Shown one piece after another: positions 53,821 through 63,904 of a DNA stretch of 64,000 nucleotides. Source of the stretch: Deltaproteobacteria bacterium (GTDB lineage Bacteria; Myxococcota_A; UBA9160; UBA6930); the NCBI GenBank assembly GCA_016875395.1, contig VGRF01000016.1, positions 33,460 to 97,459 of the forward strand. Direction: 5' to 3'. The notes beneath the pieces are model-generated. The model saw nothing but the letters and a program-made list of their open reading frames with translations, made no database searches and was not told the DNA's origin. The translations under genes and the position numbers were made by a program. Each line of letters opens with the position of its first letter. The first letter of the stretch is position 1.

Positions 53821-54875
53821 GCTGGCGGACGCTGCGTTGGGCGGACGACGGTGTCTACCTGCTCGATCAGCGTGCTCTCCCCGAGCGCGAGGTCGAGGTC
53901 GCGTGCCGCAGCGTGGAGGAAGTGGCGCGCGCGATCGAGGAGCTCGTCGTGCGCGGTGCGCCCGCGATCGGCTGCGCGGCGGCGCTCGGCGTTGCGCTCG
54001 CGGCGCGGCGCAGCGAAGCGCGCGACATCGCCGTCCTCGCGCGCGAAACGGCACACGCGCGGGCACGCTTGTTACGGACGCGGCCCACGGCGGTGAATCT
54101 CGCGTGGGCCCTCGCGCGCATGGAGCGCTGCGAGGCCGAGGCAATGCGCGCGCCTGGCGCGAGCGCGGTGTCGCTGCGCGCCGCGCTGCTCGCCGAGGCG
54201 CACGCAGTCGTCGCCGAAGACGAGCGCATCTGCCGCGCGCTCGGCCGCGCCGGCGCGGAGCTCGTGCCCGATCCTGCGCGCGTGCTCACGCATTGCAACG
54301 CCGGCGCGCTCGCGACCGCGGGCTACGGCACCGCGCTCGGCGTCGTGCGCGCCGCGGTCGCGCAGGGCAAGCGCGTCTCGGTGCTCGCGGACGAGACGCG
54401 CCCATTCCTGCAGGGCGCGCGCCTGACGGCTTGGGAGCTGCACCGCGACGGCATCCCCGTCACGGTGATCGCGGACTCGATGGCCGCGCACCTCATGCGC
54501 CTGCGCGAGGTCGACCTCGTGATCGTGGGCGCGGACCGCATCGCGGCGAATGGCGACGTCGCGAACAAGATCGGCACGTACGGCGTCGCGCTCGCCGCGC
54601 GCGCGCACGGCATCCCGTTCTACGTCGCGGCGCCGCTCTCGACGCTCGATCCGCACACGCCGAGCGGCGCAGCGATCCCCATCGAGGAGCGCGGGCGCGA
54701 GGAGATGGCGCGCGTCGCCGGGCGCACGCTGATTCCCGACGGCGTGCCCGTGCGGCACCCCGCGTTCGACGTGACGCCCGCCGAGCTGGTCACCGCAATC
54801 GTCACCGAGGCAGGCGTCGCGCGCGCTCCCTACGACGCGAGCCTCGCCGAGCTGTTGCGGGCCTCTCGCGCCTGA
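53817..54875 (+). CDS. mtnA: S-methyl-5-thioribose-1-phosphate isomerase
   Basis: 352 aa, usual length. [20 protein letters not shown], the catalytic Cys in [37 protein letters not shown], and the catalytic Asp in [19 protein letters not shown]. It converts methylthioribose-1-phosphate to the ribulose form in methionine salvage. The GTG start overlaps the asmA stop. Other mtn genes are not in the window. Confidence 0.95.
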   Translation: MSWRTLRWADDGVYLLDQRALPEREVEVACRSVEEVARAIEELVVRGAPAIGCAAALGVALAARRSEARDIAVLARETAHARARLLRTRPTAVNLAWALARMERCEAEAMRAPGASAVSLRAALLAEAHAVVAEDERICRALGRAGAELVPDPARVLTHCNAGALATAGYGTALGVVRAAVAQGKRVSVLADETRPFLQGARLTAWELHRDGIPVTVIADSMAAHLMRLREVDLVIVGADRIAANGDVANKIGTYGVALAARAHGIPFYVAAPLSTLDPHTPSGAAIPIEERGREEMARVAGRTLIPDGVPVRHPAFDVTPAELVTAIVTEAGVARAPYDASLAELLRASRA

Positions 54876-54953
54876 GTTGCGCGCGCGTGGTGTGACCGCG
54901 TTCACGCGGCTCGCACGCAGAATTCCGATGCAACGGGGTGAGAGGGACGCCCC

Positions 54954-56888
54954 ATGGCTTCGACCGCCACCATCCTTTGCGCGGACGACGACCGCGGCTT
55001 CTGTCAGATCCTGTCGCGCGCCTTCACACACGCGGGTTATCAGGTCGAGACGGCGCACGACGGCTACGACGCGCTCGAGCGCGCGATGAAGCTGAAGCCC
55101 GCGCTGCTCACGCTCGACGTGATGCTGCCGCGCATGGATGGCTTCCGCGTGCTCGAGATGATTCGCAGCGAGAAGTCGCTCGCGAAGACGCCCGTGATGT
55201 TCGTCTCGGGCTGCACGTTCACGCCCGACTACGAGGCGCGCGCGAAGGCGCTCGCGGCGACCGCGGTGCTGAAGAAGCCCGTGCCGCTCGATCAGCTGCT
55301 CGCTGCGGTCGAGAGCGCGATGGCGATGTCGCCCGCGAAGCCGCGCGGCGCGCTCACGCTCGACGGCTCGCTCGAGCAGCTGCCGTTTGCCGAGCTGCTG
55401 CATCACCTGCATGGCCTGCGCGCGACCGGCGTACTGGATCTGAAGCACGGCAAGAAGAAGAAGCAATTGCAGCTGAAGGACGGCGTGCCCGAGGCGGTGC
55501 GCTCGAACCTCATGCAGGAGACGCTCGGCGCGCTGCTCGTCGCGAGCGGCACGATCACCGAGGACGTGCTTCACGCTTGCGTGTCGCGCATGAAGACGAG
55601 CGGCGGCCTGATCGGGCAGATCCTGCTCGCGAGCCAGATGCTCGACGAGGAGAACCTGACGCGCGCGCTACGACGTCAGGCGGACGAAAAATTCTTCGAG
55701 CTGTTCGGCTGGCGCGCGGGCAGCTTCGTGTTCCACCAGCGCGCGCGGCTCAAGGGCGCAAACGCCCTCTACCTGAACCGGAGCCCCGCGGACTTGTTGC
55801 TGCACGGCGTGCTCGAGCGGATGCCGCGCGACGTGATCGAAGCGCGCCTCGCGCACCGCAACCAAGCGGTGCCCGTGCCGGGCGGCAGCCGCTTCTACCA
55901 GTTCCAGAGCGCGCAGCTCGACGCGCAAGGGCGCGCTCTGCTCGGTCAGGTCGACGGCGTGAAGACCGTCGCGCAGATCGAGGCGAGCAGTGAGCGCGCG
56001 CGGCGCCTGCTGTATGCGCTGATCGCGCTCGAGATCGTCGAGCTCGCCGAGGCGCCTGCCGGTTCGCCTCCCGCGAAACAGCCGAAGGCTGCGCCCGCGA
56101 ATGCGGCGCTGCGCGAGGTGCGCCGAACCTCGGCGCCCGATCCGCGCGCGGATCGCACGACCGAGCAAGCTCTGCGCACCGAGTTGTCAGGGCTCGCGGA
56201 GCGCCTGCGCAGCGGCGACCCGTGGCGTGTGCTCGGTGTCGGCCAAGAGGCGGGCGACGAGCACATCCGCGCCGTCTACGCCGAGCTCGCGAAGCGCGTA
56301 CACCCCGATCGCTGCGTGGGCGCGAGCGACGCAACGCGTCGGCTCGCCGAGGAACTGTTCGGCTTCGTGACGAAGGCCTTCGACGCGATCCGCGACGACG
56401 CCGCTCGCGTCGACTGGCGCCGCCAGCAGCGGCAGGAGCAGGAGGACGCCGTCGCGCGCGAGGAGAGTGAGCGCGCGGTCTACGCCGAGAGCGAGTTCAC
56501 GCGCGGCGAAGGGTTGTTACGGGCGAAGCGTCCGAGCGAGGCGCTGCAGGCGTTCCGCAACGCGGTCGAGTCGTACCCCGACGAGTGCGACTACCACGTC
56601 TACCTCGGCTGGGCGCACTACATGACGGCGCCCGAAGCCGAGGGCCGCGTCGACCAAGCCATCGCGATGGTGATGCGCGGGCGCAAAATCGCACCCGACC
56701 GCCGCACGCCCTACCTCTTCCTCGCGCGCCTCAGCCAGGCCGCCGGCCGGATCGATCACGCGGAGAAGATGTACGCGCGCGCGATTCAGATCGATCCGGG
56801 CTGCGTCGAGGCGATGCGAGAGCTGCGGCTCGTTCGCATGCGGCAGGACAAGAGCAAGGGCATCGTTGGGAAGATCCTCAGGCGCTGA
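54954..56888 (+). CDS. multidomain regulator: REC - PATAN/DUF4388 - J domain - TPR
   Basis: 644 aa. Residues 5-122 are a receiver domain (ILCADDDRGFCQIL, phospho-acceptor Asp in LTLDVMLPRMDGF, Lys in VLKKPVPLDQ). Residues ~130-360 match DUF4388/PATAN (LTLDGSLEQLPFAELLHHLH, then FELFGWRAGSFVFHQRARLK). Near 420-480 is a J domain (DPWRVLGVGQEAGDEHIRAV ... AKRVHPDRC with the HPD motif). The last ~110 residues form TPR-like repeats (LLRAKRPSEALQAFRNAVES, EKMYARAIQIDPGCVEAMRE). It lacks a DNA-binding output, so it likely acts through protein contacts, perhaps with Hsp70. No kinase is adjacent. Confidence 0.85.
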   Translation: MASTATILCADDDRGFCQILSRAFTHAGYQVETAHDGYDALERAMKLKPALLTLDVMLPRMDGFRVLEMIRSEKSLAKTPVMFVSGCTFTPDYEARAKALAATAVLKKPVPLDQLLAAVESAMAMSPAKPRGALTLDGSLEQLPFAELLHHLHGLRATGVLDLKHGKKKKQLQLKDGVPEAVRSNLMQETLGALLVASGTITEDVLHACVSRMKTSGGLIGQILLASQMLDEENLTRALRRQADEKFFELFGWRAGSFVFHQRARLKGANALYLNRSPADLLLHGVLERMPRDVIEARLAHRNQAVPVPGGSRFYQFQSAQLDAQGRALLGQVDGVKTVAQIEASSERARRLLYALIALEIVELAEAPAGSPPAKQPKAAPANAALREVRRTSAPDPRADRTTEQALRTELSGLAERLRSGDPWRVLGVGQEAGDEHIRAVYAELAKRVHPDRCVGASDATRRLAEELFGFVTKAFDAIRDDAARVDWRRQQRQEQEDAVAREESERAVYAESEFTRGEGLLRAKRPSEALQAFRNAVESYPDECDYHVYLGWAHYMTAPEAEGRVDQAIAMVMRGRKIAPDRRTPYLFLARLSQAAGRIDHAEKMYARAIQIDPGCVEAMRELRLVRMRQDKSKGIVGKILRR

Positions 56889-56914
56889 GGCTCGCGTCTT
56901 TCCTTGTTTACTTC

Positions 56915-56944
56915 GCAAGCGCCTCCGAAGACTCCGGCGCTTGC
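56915..56944 (+). terminator. hairpin downstream of the REC-PATAN gene
   Basis: GCAAGCGCC and GGCGCTTGC form a perfect 9-bp stem around a 12-base loop, 27 bases after the stop codon. No T-run. The 246 bp up to ilvE hold no gene that I can see. Confidence 0.5.
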
Positions 56945-57134
56945 TGCGCGCTTCGCTTGCGGCCTCGGCCGACCCGCTCTGGCGGAGCGTTCGTCATCGG
57001 AGTTCTTCTGACCCGGGTGCCGGTGCGTCAGCTACCGAGGCGTTCTGTCGGGCAGGGGCGTTCGCGGCCTGGGCGCACTCGCGCTGGTGCGGGGGTCGCG
57101 TCACCTTTCGCGCTTCCTTTGAGCGAGGTGCGCG

Positions 57135-58061
57135 ATGGCGAGTGTGCGGGTGAGTGGCGAGAAGATCTGGCTCGATGGGCGGATGGTGAATTGGGACGAC
57201 GCGAAGGTGCACGTGCTCACGCACACGCTGCACTACGGCCTCGGCGTCTTCGAAGGCATTCGTTGTTACCGCACCGATGACGGGCGCTCCGCGGTGTTCC
57301 GCTTGCCCGAGCACGTGCGGCGCCTCTACGAATCCGCGCACATCAACATGCTCGAGATTCCGTTCACGCGTGAGGCGGTGACGGGCGCGATCTGCGAGAC
57401 GCTGCGCGCGAACAAGTTGGCCGAGGGCTACATCCGGCCGCTCGTGTTCGTCGGCGACGGCGTGATGGGCATCAATCCGGCCGACAACCAGATTCGCGTC
57501 GCCGTGATCACGTGGGCGTGGGGCAAGTATCTCGGCGAGGAAGGCATGGAGCGCGGCATCAAGGCGCGCATCTCGTCGTTCCAGCGCCACTACGTGAACG
57601 CGAAGATGACCAAGGGCAAGACGTGCGGGGACTACGTGAACTCGATCCTCGCCAAGCGCGAGGCGCTGCTCGACGGCTACGACGAGGCGATCCTGCTCGA
57701 CACGAGCGGCTTCTTGTCCGAGGCGACGGGGGAGAACGTCTTCATCGTGCGCGACGGCGTGCTGAAGACGCCGCCCGTGGAGACGGTGCTCGACGGCATC
57801 ACGCGCGCCTCGATCCTCCAGCTCGCGCGCGAGAAGGGCATTCCGGCGCAGGAGGCGATGATCACGCGCGACGAGCTCTACATCGCGGACGAGGTCTTCA
57901 TGACCGGCACCGCGGCGGAGCTGACGCCGGTGCGCGAGATCGATCACCGCGCGATCGGCGCGGGCAAGCGCGGGCCGATCACGAAGGTGCTGCAGGACGC
58001 GTTCTTCGATGTCGTTACGGGGCGCGATCGAAAACACGAGAGCTGGCTGACCTACGTCTGA
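57135..58061 (+). CDS. ilvE: branched-chain amino acid aminotransferase
   Basis: 308 aa, fold-type IV PLP enzyme. HTLHYGLGVFEGIRCYRTDD (substrate Arg/Tyr region), the PLP Lys in KGKTCGDYVNSILAKREA, and LDTSGFLSEATGENVFIVRD with GTAAELTPVREIDH. It transfers the amino group to and from leucine, isoleucine and valine. GAGG lies ahead of the ATG. The Lys-rich insert just before the PLP Lys (AKMTKGK) is slightly longer than usual. Confidence 0.93.
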   Translation: MASVRVSGEKIWLDGRMVNWDDAKVHVLTHTLHYGLGVFEGIRCYRTDDGRSAVFRLPEHVRRLYESAHINMLEIPFTREAVTGAICETLRANKLAEGYIRPLVFVGDGVMGINPADNQIRVAVITWAWGKYLGEEGMERGIKARISSFQRHYVNAKMTKGKTCGDYVNSILAKREALLDGYDEAILLDTSGFLSEATGENVFIVRDGVLKTPPVETVLDGITRASILQLAREKGIPAQEAMITRDELYIADEVFMTGTAAELTPVREIDHRAIGAGKRGPITKVLQDAFFDVVTGRDRKHESWLTYV

Positions 58062-58068
58062 GCCGAGC

Positions 58069-58488
58069 GTGCGCGACTGCATCTTCTGCAAGATCGTCGC
58101 GGGCCTCGCGCCCGCGGCGCGCGTGCACGAGGACGAGCTCACCGTCTCGTTCATGGACTTGTTCCCGGCGAGCCGCGGGCATCTGCTCGTCGTCCCGAAG
58201 CGTCACTTCAGCGACATCCTCGGCGCAGACGAAGCCTCGCTCGTGCGCGTGGCCGCGAACAGCCGACGCATCGCGCTCGCGTTGAAGCGCGCCCTCGCGC
58301 CCGACGGCATCGGCGTGCATCAGCTGAACGGCGCTGCCGCGGGCCAGACCGTGTTCCACTACCACATGCACCTCATCCCTCGGCGCATGGGCGACCCGCT
58401 CGGCCTCCACGGCCGGCGGCAGGCGAGCGAGCTGGAGCTCGCGGAGGTGGCGGCGCTGATCTCCGAGGCGCTCCTCGGGATTCCCTAA
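58069..58488 (+). CDS. HIT-family nucleotide-binding protein
   Basis: 139 aa from a GTG. It opens CIFCKIVAGLAPAARVHEDE (zinc-type Cys pair kept) and has the histidine triad FHYHMHLIPR near 100. HINT-like proteins hydrolyse AMP conjugates. It begins 7 bp after ilvE, probably co-transcribed. The stop TAA is part of a CCCTAACAA word that recurs in this genome. Confidence 0.92.
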   Translation: MRDCIFCKIVAGLAPAARVHEDELTVSFMDLFPASRGHLLVVPKRHFSDILGADEASLVRVAANSRRIALALKRALAPDGIGVHQLNGAAAGQTVFHYHMHLIPRRMGDPLGLHGRRQASELELAEVAALISEALLGIP

Positions 58489-58565
58489 CAAACCGTGCGC
58501 GCCCACCCTGCGACGCGTTTCGCTGCATTGCCCACGCCGTCTTCGCGCCGCATGCGCACGGCGCG

Positions 58566-59362
58566 TTACCGCACCTCGATCCTGCGGAACGCAGCGGCCA
58601 GAACGCCGAGGCTCGCGGCCGCCCACACGAGACCGCGCGCGAACACGGCGGCGAAGTCACTCGGCAGCTGCGCGCTCGGGCCCCACGGCGCGAGGGCGCG
58701 CAGCATCGCGCTCGCGATCGGCGGACCGAATTGGTCGAGCGTGCGCAGGAAGCCGCCGCTGCTCGCGGGATCTGAGGAGGGAAAGAACGCGGTCGCTGCG
58801 GCGATCGTCGTGAAGAACACGAGCCCGAACACGAGCAGCCAGATCGCGATGCGCGGCAGCGTGAGTGAAGCGGCCATCGCGAGCGCCGCGACCGTCACGC
58901 ACGCGACCGCGCACGCGGCGCCTGCGAGTAGCGCTGGCGTCAGCGCGACGCCGCTGCGCGTGACGAGCCAGAAGCTCGTCATGCCCATGAGCACGATGCC
59001 CGCCGCGAACGCGACGGTCAGCGCGCCGGCGAGGCGCGCGAAGGCGAACTCGTGGCGGCGCACGGGGCGAGCGAGCGCTGCCGTCGCGTGGCCATCCTCG
59101 ATCGCTTGCGCAAGGTGATCGGACGCGAGCAGGCCCGCGAGCGTCACGACCCAAAGGCCGACGATCGTGAGCAGCGCGATGCCGAGCAGAGGCTGCACGT
59201 TCGCGGCGTCCTGCGGGACGCCCTGAGTCGTTACGGCCGGCGCGCAGCCCGCGCAGTTGTCGAGCACCATCAGCGACAGGATCGACGCCGCCGCAATCGC
59301 GAACACGAGCTTGCGCCGCAGCGCGTCGAGCAGCGCCTCGCGCCAGAGCAGGAGGAACGCGC

Positions 59363-59366
<4 letters not shown>
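58566..59366 (-). CDS. ABC-2-type transporter permease
   Basis: 266 aa with six hydrophobic spans (VFAIAAASILSLMVL, LLGIALLTIVGLWVVTLAGL, VAFAAGIVLMGMTSFWLV, ACAVACVTVAALAMA, IWLLVFGLVFFTTIAAATAF, FARGLVWAAASLGVLAAAF). A polar loop after TM1 holds NCAGCAPAV. AIEDGHATAALARPVRR between TM2 and TM3 is typical of NosY-like or simple export permeases. The ATG overlaps the ATPase stop. Substrate unknown. Confidence 0.85.
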
Positions 59367-60073
<707 letters not shown>

Positions 60074-60127
60074 GCGCGCACGGTAGGCGGCGGCTCGCGC
60101 GCATCAAGCGCGGACTACGCTGCGCGC

Positions 60128-60952
60128 ATGCCCCGCGCGCACATCGAGCTCGCCGACGCGAAGAGCATCCTCACGCGCACCTCGGGCTACCTCGCGGGCT
60201 TTACGCACACGCTGCAGCCCTACGCGGGCTGCCAGTTCTCGTGCGAGTACTGCTACGTGCGCGAGCTGGCGGTGCAGCGCACGAACCGCTTCGGCCTCGC
60301 GTGGTCGCGCTGGCTCGTCGCGAAGCGCAACGCGCCGGCGCTGCTCGCGCGCGCGAAGCTCGACCGTGCCCGCATCTTCATGTCGTCCGCGACCGACCCG
60401 TACACGCCGATCGAGCGCAAGCTAGGCCTCACGCGAGCGTGTCTCGAAGTGCTCGCCGCGCGTCCCCCCGCGGCGCTGATCGTGCAGACGCGCAGCCCCC
60501 TCGTCGTGCGCGACGCCGCGCTGCTCGCGCGCATCCCGCGCTGTGCGGTGAGCTTAACCGTGACGACCTGCGACGAGCAGGTGCGCCGCCTGCTCGAGCC
60601 CGACTCGCCGCGGTTCGCGCGCCGCGTCGCGACGCTGCGCGCGCTGCACGAAGCCGGCGTGCGCGTGCAGGCCGCGCTCTCGCCGCTGCTCCCGGGCGAC
60701 ACACGCGCCCTCGCGCGCGCGATCGCGCCGTACGTGCAGCGCGTCGTGCTCGACGACTTCTTCCGCGGCGACGGCGCCGGCGGCCGCCGCAGCGTGCGCG
60801 CGCTGCGCAGGCTCGAAGCTGCGGGCTACGCGAAGTGGGCGCAGCCCGGGTATGCGAGCGAGGCGGAGGAGTTGTTACGAAGAGAGCTGGGGAGAGAGCG
60901 GGTGGTGGTGTCGAAGGAGGGGTTTGCGGAGCTGGGCTGGCTCGGCGCTTAG
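60128..60952 (+). CDS. radical SAM protein, spore-photoproduct-lyase-like family
   Basis: 274 aa. The cluster motif C-x3-C-x2-C is YAGCQFSCEYCYVRELAV. FMSSATDPYTPIERKLGLTR and LIVQTRSPLVVRDAALLARI, then LSPLLPGDTRALARAIAPYV, match the SplB-like/Rv2578c group. Most of these have no tested function; repair of DNA photoproducts is proven only for true SplB. Stand-alone gene, divergent from the ABC exporter. Confidence 0.85.
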   Translation: MPRAHIELADAKSILTRTSGYLAGFTHTLQPYAGCQFSCEYCYVRELAVQRTNRFGLAWSRWLVAKRNAPALLARAKLDRARIFMSSATDPYTPIERKLGLTRACLEVLAARPPAALIVQTRSPLVVRDAALLARIPRCAVSLTVTTCDEQVRRLLEPDSPRFARRVATLRALHEAGVRVQAALSPLLPGDTRALARAIAPYVQRVVLDDFFRGDGAGGRRSVRALRRLEAAGYAKWAQPGYASEAEELLRRELGRERVVVSKEGFAELGWLGA

Positions 60953-60980
60953 CGTTGGACGCGGCGCGAGATGACGGTTC

Positions 60981-61391
60981 TCATTGCGATGACAAGAGCC
61001 GCAGCAAGCTCTCGTGGCCGCCGGTGGCGAAGATCTCGACCGCACGGCGTGCTTCCGCGAGCGAGAGCTCGCGAGTCGGAGCGGATATCCGGCCTCGGCT
61101 GGACAAGAGACCGAACAGTCGCCGGACCTCGCCTCGGTATGAGTAGTCGTTCACGAAGAACATGTCGTCGGGCTCGCCGCAGCCCGACACCCAAAACAGC
61201 CGGTCCTCTTCGATGTCCAGGACCGAGAACGTGGGCGAGACCTTCTGCAAGCGGTTCGCGGCGACGATCTGGCCCGCCCAATCGAAGGCATCGAACGCCT
61301 CGAGGATCTCGCGCGCGCTCGCGACGCCGCGATCATCGACCTGACGAGGGTCGAACTCGGCGAACTGAAGGTTGTAGGAGTAGGTCGGCAC
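60981..61391 (-). CDS. hypothetical protein
   Basis: 136 aa from a GTG (no ATG fits). Mixed alpha/beta: TYSYNLQFAEFDPRQVDDRG, EAFDAFDWAGQIVAANRLQK, SPTFSVLDIEEDRLFWVSGC, MFFVNDYSYRGEVRRLFGLL. Size and acidic, Trp/Phe-rich make-up resemble bacterial immunity-type proteins, but I cannot assign a family. Base composition is lower in GC3 than its neighbours, which suggests transfer. The 230 bp upstream hold no convincing gene. Confidence 0.55.
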   Translation of the reverse strand: MPTYSYNLQFAEFDPRQVDDRGVASAREILEAFDAFDWAGQIVAANRLQKVSPTFSVLDIEEDRLFWVSGCGEPDDMFFVNDYSYRGEVRRLFGLLSSRGRISAPTRELSLAEARRAVEIFATGGHESLLRLLSSQ

Positions 61392-61585
61392 TCAGCGGAC
61401 GATGCGACCACGCCGACCTGGCAGCAACGTGCGCGCGGCTCGCCGTCGCCGCAGCGCAACCGGGGGCGCGGCAGCGTGATGCTGCGCGCCCTCCGGTGCG
61501 CTTTCCCGACTCCGCGTGCGACTCGCACCAGCGCGACTGTGCGCCGCGCGGCCAGCGGTCTCGCGCGCGAGCCGGAGAAGAGAGA

Positions 61586-61615
61586 GGCGCGGCGACTGAT
61601 TCGCGTCGCCGCGCC
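61586..61615 (-). terminator. terminator of the small exported-protein gene
   Basis: On the minus strand GGCGCGGCGAC pairs with GTCGCCGCGCC (11 bp) around an 8-base loop, followed by the pyrimidine-rich TCTCTCTTCTCC. It starts 6 bases after the stop codon of the gene at 61622. Confidence 0.7.
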
Positions 61616-61621
61616 GAGAGC

Positions 61622-61915
61622 TCAGTGCGATCCGATCGGATCCTGGAACACGTAGCGGTACGGCTTCTTGATCAGCATCTCGGTGGGCTTGCCGATCTCG
61701 GACGGCTGAATCGCGGCGGTCATGCCGGCGGCCGGCAGCCACAGCACCGCGCCGACGCCCATCGCGACGAGTCCGAGCGGGCGCATCACGAGCACGTCGA
61801 ACATCGGGCCCGTGTGGGAAGCTTCGGATTCACCGAACTGCTTGCCGGCGAGCGCGGGGCTCGCGAAGAGAGCCGCGGCAACCGTCACCGCAGCGAGCTT
61901 GGAAGCGAGTCGCAT
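61622..61915 (-). CDS. small exported/inner-membrane protein of unknown function
   Basis: 97 aa. Signal peptide (RLASKLAAVTVAAALFASPA, cut after ALA), then one hydrophobic span (RPLGLVAMGVGAVLWLPAAG) and a short tail (KPTEMLIKKPYRYVFQDPIG). The tail pattern (two Lys, Pro, Tyr, FQDPIG) looks conserved in proteobacterial small envelope proteins I have no name for. GGAGGGA lies ahead of the ATG at 61915, and a good terminator follows, so it is a single transcription unit. Confidence 0.75.
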   Translation of the reverse strand: MRLASKLAAVTVAAALFASPALAGKQFGESEASHTGPMFDVLVMRPLGLVAMGVGAVLWLPAAGMTAAIQPSEIGKPTEMLIKKPYRYVFQDPIGSH

Positions 61916-62073
61916 GATGTGTCCCTCCGTGGGATGCGAATGAGGACTCATCGGCGCGCTTTCGCCCTCGCTGAAGCCCCGCGCGCGGTTTGCCGATGGC
62001 GCCCCTTCACGAACCGGCAACTGCGCGGCAGTTTCTCGCGAATCCCGTGACGCACGCCCCAAAAGAGACCTCG

Positions 62074-63264
62074 ATGTCCGCTGCTTCGCCTCCCCGCCGA
62101 CCGCGCTCGCTGCTCGCTTTCGCCGTGTTTCTCACGGCGCTGGCGCTGGTTGCCTCCGCGCACTGGTACTGGCTGAAGGGGTTCGTGCTCGATCCTGCAG
62201 TGCCCGGGCCGTGGCGCACGCTCGCGGTCGCGCTCGTGCCGGTCGCGTTCGTGGGCATGTTCATCGCGCTCGCACTCGAGCGCGCGCTCCGGCCCCCGCT
62301 GCTGCGAATCGTGTCGTGGCCCTTCGCGCTCTGGATGGGCGTGTTCTGGCTCGGCTTCGTCTCGCTGCTCTTCACCGACGCCGCGTTCGTGCTGATGGGC
62401 GCGGCGAGCAGCGCGAGCGCGCTCGATCTCTCGCGCGGCCGGGCGCTCGCCGCGGGAGCGCTGACGCTGCTCACCGCGCTCGTCGCGCTGCGCAGTGGCC
62501 TGCGCGTGCCGCGCGTGAAGCGCAGCGAGATCGCGCTCGCGAATTGGCCGCGCCAGCTCGACGGCTTCCGCATCGTGCAGATCAGCGACATCCACATCGG
62601 TCCGCTGCTCGGGCGGCGCTTCGCGGAGCAACTCGTTGCGCGCGTGAACGCGCTCGCGCCCGACCTCGTGGTCGTTACGGGAGATCTCGTGGACGGCGCC
62701 GTCGACAAGATCGGCGACGACATCGCGCCCTTCGGCGAGCTGCGCGCCGAGCACGGCGTGTGGTTCGTGCCAGGCAATCACGACTTCTACTCGGGCGTCG
62801 ACGGCTGGGAGAAACGCCTGCGCGAGCTGGGCATTCGCGTGCTGCGCAACGAGCGCGTGCCGGTCGGCGGCGATGCGGGCTTCGATCTCGCGGGGGTAGA
62901 CGATCACCGCGGCGACTGGTCGAAGGGCACGACGGAAGACGTCGACGCCGCCGTCGCCGGCCGCGATCCGCAGCGCGCGCTGATCCTGCTCGCGCACGAT
63001 CCGCAGACGTTCCCGAAGGCGGCCGAGCGCGGCGTCGATCTCCAGATTTCCGGCCACACCCACGGCGGACAGCTGTGGCCCTTCAGCGCACTGGTGCGCC
63101 TAATCACTCCCTACGTCGCAGGCCTCTACTCGCGCGGCCCGAGCCAGATCTACGTGAGCCGCGGCTCCGGCTTCTGGGGCCCGCCGATGCGCCTCTTCGC
63201 GCCTAGCGAGGTGGGGGAGTTGGTGATTCGGTCGCAACGGACGGATTTGCCGAAGTTTGTTTGA
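62074..63264 (+). CDS. membrane-anchored metallophosphoesterase (YkuE/calcineurin-like)
   Basis: 396 aa. Four N-terminal spans (LLAFAVFLTALALVASAHWY, TLAVALVPVAFVGMFIALAL, WPFALWMGVFWLGFVSLLF, ALTLLTALVALRSGL) precede a calcineurin-like domain with all metal motifs: ISDIHIGPLLG, VVTGDLVDGAVD, FVPGNHDFYSG, LLAHDPQTFP and ISGHTHGGQLWPF. The closest known type is YkuE/YaeI, which hydrolyses lipid or nucleotide phosphates at the membrane. A start at 61990 is possible but adds an unlikely leader. Confidence 0.88.
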   Translation: MSAASPPRRPRSLLAFAVFLTALALVASAHWYWLKGFVLDPAVPGPWRTLAVALVPVAFVGMFIALALERALRPPLLRIVSWPFALWMGVFWLGFVSLLFTDAAFVLMGAASSASALDLSRGRALAAGALTLLTALVALRSGLRVPRVKRSEIALANWPRQLDGFRIVQISDIHIGPLLGRRFAEQLVARVNALAPDLVVVTGDLVDGAVDKIGDDIAPFGELRAEHGVWFVPGNHDFYSGVDGWEKRLRELGIRVLRNERVPVGGDAGFDLAGVDDHRGDWSKGTTEDVDAAVAGRDPQRALILLAHDPQTFPKAAERGVDLQISGHTHGGQLWPFSALVRLITPYVAGLYSRGPSQIYVSRGSGFWGPPMRLFAPSEVGELVIRSQRTDLPKFV

Positions 63265-63311
63265 CGTTCTTTGGCGGCGTGGCTGCCTTTCGAGCGTGAT
63301 AGAAGCCGAGG

Positions 63312-63812
63312 ATGGCTTGGACGAATGCGCCACTCGAGCTGTTTCACGGGACGGACGCAGCTTCTGCCCACTCGATCCTCGGCAGTGGAGTGAGCCTTTC
63401 CTACTGCAGCCCGCTCACGGACTTCGGCGCCGGCTTCTACACAACGACGAATCTGACGCAGGCACGCGACTGGGCGATTGCGCGAGCAACGCGTGCAGGA
63501 CGTGCGCCTGCGGTCGTCGGATTCGCGGTCGACCGCACCTGGCTTTCACGCCTCGAGGGGCTGACCTTCGTCCAGTCCGGGCACGCGACGGGCTATCAAG
63601 ACTTCGTCCGGTACTGCCGCGCGGGCCACGCTCCGCACAGGCCCGGTGGAGTTGACTACGAAGTCGTTTCCGGGCGTGTCGCAATCTGGCCCAGGCGCAC
63701 AGCGACTCTGCTCACGTTCCGCCGATACGACCAGTTCAGCTTCCACACCAGTAAAGTGATCTTGGCCCTCAACGCGCTGTGGATCACGCCGCACGGGAGG
63801 ATCGTGCCATGA
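63312..63812 (+). CDS. DUF3990-family ADP-ribosyltransferase-like protein
   Basis: 166 aa. LELFHGTDAASAHSILGSG, then LTDFGAGFYTTTNLTQARDW and VVGFAVDRTWLSRLEGLTFV are the DUF3990 pattern: an ART-fold with H-G-T for NAD binding and DFG-x-GFY. These genes often act as toxins or partners in two-gene modules with small DUF3791-like proteins. Its stop overlaps the next ATG (ATGA). GC3 is low compared with the core genes, and an IS element follows, so the segment is probably acquired. Confidence 0.75.
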   Translation: MAWTNAPLELFHGTDAASAHSILGSGVSLSYCSPLTDFGAGFYTTTNLTQARDWAIARATRAGRAPAVVGFAVDRTWLSRLEGLTFVQSGHATGYQDFVRYCRAGHAPHRPGGVDYEVVSGRVAIWPRRTATLLTFRRYDQFSFHTSKVILALNALWITPHGRIVP

Positions 63813-63904
63813 AGGGGATCGAGGTCGATTTCTGGGAGGAAGTCTGGAAGGCGATGGAGCGACTCGCCCGAGTTGACCTGATCTGGGTTTCTCGGCCCAG
63901 CTGA
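63809..63904 (+). pseudogene. small downstream partner gene cut by an insertion sequence
   Basis: The frame opens MKGIEVDFWEEVWKAMERLA and overlaps the DUF3990 stop. After ~22 codons the sequence becomes IS DNA (from TGACCTG near 63874) and the frame ends at a TGA supplied by the IS. Only ~31 aa can be made. I infer a partner or antitoxin-like gene that lost most of its length. Confidence 0.5.

Noticed and set aside
61392..61585. Arg/Ala-rich frame between the 136-aa hypothetical gene and the terminator
   Set aside because: Low-complexity translation without start signal; looks like intergenic DNA.
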